Part shown: positions 14,270-18,271 of the stretch, in pieces
How the letters are laid out: each line of letters begins with the position of its first letter
Position numbering within the stretch: the first letter of the stretch is position 1
Source of the DNA: Limiplasma sp045540635
GTDB taxonomy: Bacteria > Bacillota > Clostridia > Christensenellales > Aristaeellaceae
Length of the DNA stretch: 18,271 bases
Direction of reading: 5' to 3'
Assembly (NCBI GenBank): GCA_045540635.1
Contig: JAZQHO010000237.1
Location: 1 to 18,271 of the forward strand
The notes under the pieces: model-generated
Seen by the model: only the letters and a program-made list of their open reading frames with translations
The model's database searches: none
What the model was told of the DNA's origin: nothing
Made by a program: the position numbers and the translations under genes

Positions 14270-14956
14270 TCAGTCGTCGCTGTTCGAACGGGCGATCAAC
14301 AAAAGTCTGAGCAGTTGCAGCAGACTGGATACCACAGCAGCTACATAGGTCATGGCGGCGGCGTTGAGCACGCTGCGGGCTCCACTCAGCTCATCGCGGC
14401 TCAGATAGCCGCCCTCCTCCAGCATGGCAAGTGCCCGCTTGCTGGCGTTGAACTCTACCGGCAGGGTGATCAGTGAGAACACCAACGAAAGCGCAAAGCA
14501 CAGGATGCCGATCTGCATCAACGGCTCCCAGCTGAACAGGATGCCGGCCATAAAGATGGGAAAATACAGGCTGCTGCCCAAATTGACCACCGGCACGATG
14601 GCAGTGCGCAGTTTCAGCGGCAGGTAGCCATCATACTGCTGCATGGCATGTCCGCATTCATGCGCAGCTACACCGATGGCGGCAATGCTGCTGTTGCCCA
14701 GCACGCTTTGGCTCAGTCGCAGAGTATTGCTGGATGGGTCGTAGTGGTCGGTCAGCGAGCCGGCAGTGCCGGTGATGGTGACGCTGCTGTTGCCGGTGCG
14801 CTCCAGCAGTCTGCGGGAAACTTCCTCTGCACTCATTCCTCTTTGGCTGCGCACACGGCTGTATTTGGCAAAAGCGGATTTGACCCGGAACTGTGCCCAC
14901 AGTCCCAGCAGAAGACCGGGCAAGACCAGAAGCATCGTCCAATCAAAATAGAACAA
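14270..14956 (-). CDS. yugP: YugP-type membrane zinc metallopeptidase
   Basis: A 228-residue membrane protein of the Zn_peptidase_2/YugP family. It begins FYFDWTMLLVLPGLLLGLWAQ (a transmembrane helix), has GMSAEEVSRRLLE, then the zinc site HECGHAMQ (residues 99-106, HExxH with catalytic Glu), more hydrophobic helices, and LPVEFNASKRAL near the end, which is typical of the family. Protease function is inferred from the zinc motif; substrate unknown. An open frame extends to 15010, but the family normally starts at the FYFDW segment, and TTG at 14956 has GAGGAGG (14965-14971) eight bases upstream, so I choose TTG. First gene of a three-gene unit with the helicase and TraB protein; divergent from spoIIR. 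Confidence 0.9.
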   Translation of the reverse strand: MFYFDWTMLLVLPGLLLGLWAQFRVKSAFAKYSRVRSQRGMSAEEVSRRLLERTGNSSVTITGTAGSLTDHYDPSSNTLRLSQSVLGNSSIAAIGVAAHECGHAMQQYDGYLPLKLRTAIVPVVNLGSSLYFPIFMAGILFSWEPLMQIGILCFALSLVFSLITLPVEFNASKRALAMLEEGGYLSRDELSGARSVLNAAAMTYVAAVVSSLLQLLRLLLIARSNSDD

Positions 14957-14964
14957 GAAAAAGA

Positions 14965-14971
14965 CCTCCTC
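14965..14971 (-). promoter_or_regulatory. RBS that decides the TTG start of yugP
   Basis: GAGGAGG on the minus strand, eight bases before TTG 14956. The only in-frame ATG near it (14935) would remove the conserved N-terminal residues and lies too far away. Confidence 0.7.
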
Positions 14972-15015
14972 AGTTCTGTAGGTGCGGGAGCGGAATACAG
15001 GCTTCCGCATTTTCT

Positions 15016-15043
15016 ATCTTACACGTTTTTGGGGTCTGTACAA
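15016..15043 (-). promoter_or_regulatory. Promoter candidate for the yugP-helicase-traB unit
   Basis: On the minus strand, TTGTAC (15043-15038), 16-base spacer and TAAGAT (15021-15016). A moderate match to the housekeeping sigma consensus, located about 60 bases before the TTG start. Confidence 0.5.
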
Positions 15044-15089
15044 CCGGAAATGTTTGAAGCGTCGCTTTCTGTGTTTCAAGAATACGGCT

Positions 15090-15119
15090 GCATGCCCTCA
15101 AGCCGAACAGGACATACTG
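15090..15119 (+). promoter_or_regulatory. Sigma-F/G-like sporulation promoter of spoIIR
   Basis: GCATG (15090-15094), 15-base spacer and GGACATACTG (15110-15119). This fits the B. subtilis sigma-F pattern as I recall it (GYATA-N15-GGNNANAHTR) at all -10 positions and four of five -35 positions. It also fits the sigma-G pattern (GHATR-N18-CATWHTA) except for the last base. The predicted start is near 15125, leaving a leader of only about 11 bases, which begins at the Shine-Dalgarno sequence; that is tight. Confidence 0.5.
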
Positions 15120-15135
15120 ACTGCGGAGGGATGCC

Positions 15136-15792
15136 ATGAAGTATTGGGTTAAGCTGCTTAACAAGCGCCGTGCGGCAGATGCATGGTTATTGCTGACGTT
15201 GTGGATCGTTTTGCTGCTGCTTGTGCTGTTGCTGCCGCTGCGTGCCCTGGGGCTTACAGCTGATGAGGAGCGCCTTGAGGCAGCGTACATGCAGGGCGAA
15301 GTGATCCGTCTGCATATTCTTGCAGAGAATGATACGCCGCAGGCACAGGCTGTTAAGCTTGCGGTACGGGATGCGATACTGGCCACTTATGGCAGACAAT
15401 TGGCTGCAGCGGGCATCCGGGATGCCGACAGCGCGTATGCGTGGCTTTTGGAAAACCGGGAAGGGATGCTGCAAGTTGCAGCGGAAAAAGCGAAAGCCTG
15501 CGGTTTTTCGGGGGCGGTCACGGCGGAAGTGGGCTGTCTCCTGCTGCCTGAAAAACAGTATGGCGAGGTCGTCCTGCCGGCAGGCGAATACCGTGCTCTG
15601 CGCATCACCCTTGGTAAGGGAGAAGGACAGAACTGGTGGTGTGTACTGTTTCCACGGCTGTGTCTTTCGCTGGCAGGAGAGGCGCAGCAGCCTGCGTCTG
15701 TTGAGCAGGCCCGATTGCAATGGCACAGTCTGCACATTCTGTCCCGATGGTTTTTGTTCGGCGCAGAGGCGGTGCATGACGGCAGCCGGTAA
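15136..15792 (+). CDS. spoIIR: Stage II sporulation protein R
   Basis: A 218-residue protein with one N-terminal membrane helix (about residues 17-38), which would act as an uncleaved or cleaved export signal. The SpoIIR signatures are clear: VIRLHILAENDTPQAQAVK (56-74), VRDAIL, PAGEYRALRI (148-157) and the hallmark GQNWWCVLFPRLC (164-176). In Bacillus, SpoIIR is made in the forespore under sigma-F and signals across the intermembrane space to activate SpoIIGA and so pro-sigma-E processing in the mother cell. GGAGGG at 15125-15130 sets the start; a three-codon frame ATG CCA TGA at 15131 overlaps the real ATG. A sporulation-type promoter candidate lies just upstream. It ends three bases from the convergent GTPase gene. 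Confidence 0.93.
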   Translation: MKYWVKLLNKRRAADAWLLLTLWIVLLLLVLLLPLRALGLTADEERLEAAYMQGEVIRLHILAENDTPQAQAVKLAVRDAILATYGRQLAAAGIRDADSAYAWLLENREGMLQVAAEKAKACGFSGAVTAEVGCLLLPEKQYGEVVLPAGEYRALRITLGKGEGQNWWCVLFPRLCLSLAGEAQQPASVEQARLQWHSLHILSRWFLFGAEAVHDGSR

Positions 15793-15795
15793 GGC

Positions 15796-17763
15796 TCAGG
15801 GATTTTCCACTGGCAGGTGCATATAGCTGTCTGCCTCATCCCAATTGACATAGAAACCGGCCCCATGGGAGCAGAAAACGCTGCCTGTGGGGTTTTTTAC
15901 GTCTGCGCCGCAGTCGTATCCCATCCTGGCGATCACATCATCAGGATCGTGGCAGAGATCATAGCCGTCGGGCTGGAACAGGATGCTGCCTTTGCCATGG
16001 CTGTAAGCACGCACCTGCGTGGGGTAATCCAGAAATGCACTCACCGGGCCTCTGCCGCTCAGACGAACGGTCTCGCCCTGAAGGTCAGGTGCCTCATGAG
16101 TGCCGTGGCGAGAGAGGATATCGGTCATGGCACGGCCCAGACAATCGGCAGGCAGGATCAGGTCAAAACGGTAGAAGGGCTCCAGCAGCACACACCGGCC
16201 TTTCATCAACCCCTGTCGGATGGCGCGGTAGGTGGATTCACGGAAATCCCCGCCTTCGGTATGCTTCAGGTGGGCGCGACCGGAAAGCAGCTCTACGTGT
16301 ACATCGGTCAGAGGCGAGCCGGTCAGCACGCCGGGATGCACCCGTTCAAACACATGCGAGCGGATCAGGGACTGGAAGGAGATGTGCAGATCATCCACAT
16401 GGCAGCGGCTTTCGAAGGTGATGCCTTCCCCGCGCTTGCCCGGGCTCAGCCGCAGATGCGCTTCGGCATAGTGGCGGAGGGGTTCGTAGTGGCCGCAGCC
16501 CACAACAGGGGCGGCAACTGTCTCTTTATAAAGAACCTGCGGAGGCAGAAGCGTTACAGCCATGCCGTACCGATCCAGCAGCAGCTGGGTGAGCACTTCC
16601 ATCTGTACTTCGCCCATCACCTGCACGAGCGATACACCATGAGCGGCATCCCACTGCACATTGAGAGCAGGCTCCTCATCTTCCAGAATACGCAGCTTTT
16701 CCAGCAACTGGCTGGGGGCAACACCCGCTGGCGGCTGCACCTGTACCGCCAGCACGGGCTGGAAGCGCCGGGAAAGCGCTGTGGCTTCTTTATCCAGCCC
16801 ATCACCGATGATCAGATCGCCACAGCGGGGTTCGGAAAGGCCGGTAACGCCCACAGCATCACCCGGCAGGGCTTCCTCCAAGGTGGTGTAGTTACTGCCC
16901 CGGTACCTGCGTATCTGATGCACCTTCTCTGTGCCGTAGTTGAAACGGAAGGCATCTCTCGGCTTCAGAACACCGTCCAGCAGCCGCAGATAGACCACCC
17001 GCTCGCCGTCTTGGTCGTAGCGTACCTGATAGACCCTCGCCCGGAAAGCAGCGGCAGCATCGAAGCCGGTCTGCTGATCATCCAGCCCTTCTGCGGTGAG
17101 CGAAAGCAGATCCAGCAGCTGATCGATGCCTGCACCGGAAAGGGCAGCCCCCTTCAGGACAGGCACAGCTTTGCCGGTCAGCTTTTTCAACACTTCCCGG
17201 GCAAAGGCTGCGGTGGCGCTGCTCTCCAGATAGCTTTCCAGAAATTCATCATCCAGCACAGCCAGTTGCTCGGGGTCGGGTTCGCTGTCTGCGACTGGCA
17301 CGATCCTCTCCGTCAGTCTGCGGCGGATCTGGGAAAAGATGCGCTCCTGATCGAAGCCTACAAGGTCGGTCTTGTTGAGAAAAATGATCACTGGCAGGCG
17401 ATAATCTTCTGCCAACAGCCGGTACAGTGCCTCTGTATGGGCATCCAGTTCGGAACTGCCGTCGATCACCAACACTGCCATATCCAACGCTGGCAGCACG
17501 CGCTCGGCCTCGGCTGCAAAGTCGATGTGGCCGGGGGTATCGATGAGGGTGTAGCTCCGCTCCCGATGAGTGAACCATGCCTGATTGGAAAACACGGTGA
17601 TACCCCGGTCACGCTCGATGGCATCCGTATCCAGCGTTGTGTTGCCATGATCCACCCGCCCCGGGGTGCGCAAAGCGCCCGTGTGGAACAGGATTTGCTC
17701 GGAAAGGGTAGTCTTGTCTGCGTCTACATGGGCCAGAATGCCAAAGGTACGGGGCGTTGCCAT
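15796..17763 (-). CDS. Tet(M)/EF-G-like translation factor GTPase with Asp in the P-loop
   Basis: A 655-residue EF-G-type GTPase closest to the ribosomal protection (Tet(M)/Tet(W)) group. Intact motifs: switch I ERDRGITV, G3 DTPGH, G4 NKTD. G1 reads AHVDADKTT: residue 16 is Asp (codon GAC), where nearly all relatives have Gly directly before the invariant Lys. EF-G-like domains II-V follow, including GEVQMEVL, HTEGGDFRESTYRAIRQGLMKG and LSGRGP, and a C-terminal SVFCSHGAGFYVNWDE. Domain IV lacks the YSPVSTPADFR-like tip by which true Tet proteins displace tetracycline, so I call it a Tet-like chromosomal paralogue, not a resistance gene. AAGGAGG, partly made of the upstream stop codon, lies seven bases before the ATG. 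Twelve bases separate it from the rlmI-type gene; the two form an operon with a ribosome theme. Confidence 0.88.
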   Translation of the reverse strand: MATPRTFGILAHVDADKTTLSEQILFHTGALRTPGRVDHGNTTLDTDAIERDRGITVFSNQAWFTHRERSYTLIDTPGHIDFAAEAERVLPALDMAVLVIDGSSELDAHTEALYRLLAEDYRLPVIIFLNKTDLVGFDQERIFSQIRRRLTERIVPVADSEPDPEQLAVLDDEFLESYLESSATAAFAREVLKKLTGKAVPVLKGAALSGAGIDQLLDLLSLTAEGLDDQQTGFDAAAAFRARVYQVRYDQDGERVVYLRLLDGVLKPRDAFRFNYGTEKVHQIRRYRGSNYTTLEEALPGDAVGVTGLSEPRCGDLIIGDGLDKEATALSRRFQPVLAVQVQPPAGVAPSQLLEKLRILEDEEPALNVQWDAAHGVSLVQVMGEVQMEVLTQLLLDRYGMAVTLLPPQVLYKETVAAPVVGCGHYEPLRHYAEAHLRLSPGKRGEGITFESRCHVDDLHISFQSLIRSHVFERVHPGVLTGSPLTDVHVELLSGRAHLKHTEGGDFRESTYRAIRQGLMKGRCVLLEPFYRFDLILPADCLGRAMTDILSRHGTHEAPDLQGETVRLSGRGPVSAFLDYPTQVRAYSHGKGSILFQPDGYDLCHDPDDVIARMGYDCGADVKNPTGSVFCSHGAGFYVNWDEADSYMHLPVENP

Positions 17764-17775
17764 GGAAGAGCCTCC

Positions 17776-18271
17776 TTATTTGAAAACTTGGAAGATCGCA
17801 CACTTCAGGTATTCGGTCTCGGGCGAGGAAAACAGAATGGGGTGATCCTTGCCCTGCGTGCGCCATTCCACCTGCCGCAGCTGCACGCGGGCATCCTTCT
17901 GTGCATCCAGCAGCATCTGGTGGAAGAGGAGAGGTGTTACGTGCTGGCTGCAGGAACATGTGACCAGATAGCCGCCGTCCCTCACCAGCTTCATGCCCCG
18001 CAGGTTGATCTCCTTATAGCCGCGGAGAGCACCTTCCACTGCCGAACGTGTCTTGGTAAAAGCGGGGGGATCCAGTATGACCACATCGAACTGCTCATGA
18101 TTTTCCTGTGCGGTACGCAGATAGTCGAAAGCGTTGGCACATTCGAAGCGCACACGATCCTCCAGCCCGTTCAGCCTTGCGTTCTCGGTGGCGCAATCGC
18201 AGGCGTATTGACTGATGTCCACGCCGATCACCTCTTTGGCACCGTAGTGCCCGGCATGCAGTGCAAAGCTG
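17776..18271 (-). CDS. rlmI: RlmI-type 23S rRNA m5C methyltransferase, C-terminal part (partial)
   Basis: The frame is open to the right edge, so the N-terminal (PUA-like) part is missing; about 165 residues are seen. It begins within motif I (SFALHAGHYGAKEVIGVDIS), then has an ALDYA-like region, motif IV DPPAFTK, RGYKEINLRGMKLVRDGG, motif VI TCSCSQHV (the SCS cysteine fits the m5C mechanism of RlmI) and a C-terminal DHPILFSSPETEYLK. All are typical of class I SAM-dependent rRNA large-subunit methyltransferases of the RlmI/YwbD group, which methylate C1962 in E. coli 23S rRNA. The target in this organism is inferred. Its stop codon TAA overlaps the ribosome binding site of the downstream GTPase gene. 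Confidence 0.88.
   Translation of the reverse strand, partial: SFALHAGHYGAKEVIGVDISQYACDCATENARLNGLEDRVRFECANAFDYLRTAQENHEQFDVVILDPPAFTKTRSAVEGALRGYKEINLRGMKLVRDGGYLVTCSCSQHVTPLLFHQMLLDAQKDARVQLRQVEWRTQGKDHPILFSSPETEYLKCAIFQVFK

Noticed and set aside
15796..17763. Tetracycline resistance gene
   Set aside because: The overall similarity is to Tet(M)-type proteins, but the domain IV tip needed for drug displacement is missing and the P-loop is altered. No mobile-element context is present.

Overview
The window looks like a chromosomal segment of a fairly GC-rich Gram-positive anaerobe of the Clostridia, most likely Oscillospirales/Ruminococcaceae. The reasons are strong AGGAGG-type ribosome binding sites, extended -10 (TGnTATAAT-like) promoters, a spoIIR gene, a YugP-type membrane protease, a clostridial-type thioredoxin reductase homologue, and protein composition throughout. 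I see no tRNA, rRNA, CRISPR array, insertion sequence or prophage. Fifteen genes can be supported. Coding density is high, and no gap between genes exceeds about 235 bases.

Layout, left to right: end of a six-helix ABC-2-type permease (1-698); a degenerate SAM methyltransferase with a perfect palindrome at its promoter/RBS (801-1391); a DUF5131/Gp37-Gp68 three-cysteine protein on the minus strand (1432-2148) whose promoter carries a near-perfect Gram-positive LexA box; a thioredoxin-reductase-like flavoprotein without NADPH motifs (2335-3189) and a secreted protein of unknown function (3258-4295); a YgiQ-type radical SAM protein (4358-6361, minus) divergent from a 6-phosphofructokinase (6553-7626); a secreted Ig-like protein followed by a pyridoxamine-phosphate-oxidase-fold protein (9691 down to 7709, minus); a flippase-like membrane protein (9927-10955); a minus-strand operon of YugP protease, nuclease-helicase and TraB lipoprotein (14956 down to 11017); spoIIR (15136-15792); and a minus-strand pair of an RlmI-type rRNA methyltransferase (partial) and a Tet(M)-like GTPase (18271 down to 15796).

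Transcription units alternate in direction. Four of the five convergent junctions hold a long perfect hairpin that can end transcription from both sides. The fifth (spoIIR against the GTPase) has only three bases between stop codons and no terminator. Four divergent intergenic regions carry readable promoters, several with candidate operators.

I do not see one obvious new multi-gene system. The best leads are: the LexA box on the DUF5131 gene, the NADPH-motif-less thioredoxin reductase (candidate ferredoxin- or flavin-linked enzyme), the Asp that replaces the P-loop Gly in the Tet(M)-like GTPase, the palindrome over the methyltransferase start region, and a sigma-F-like promoter in front of spoIIR.
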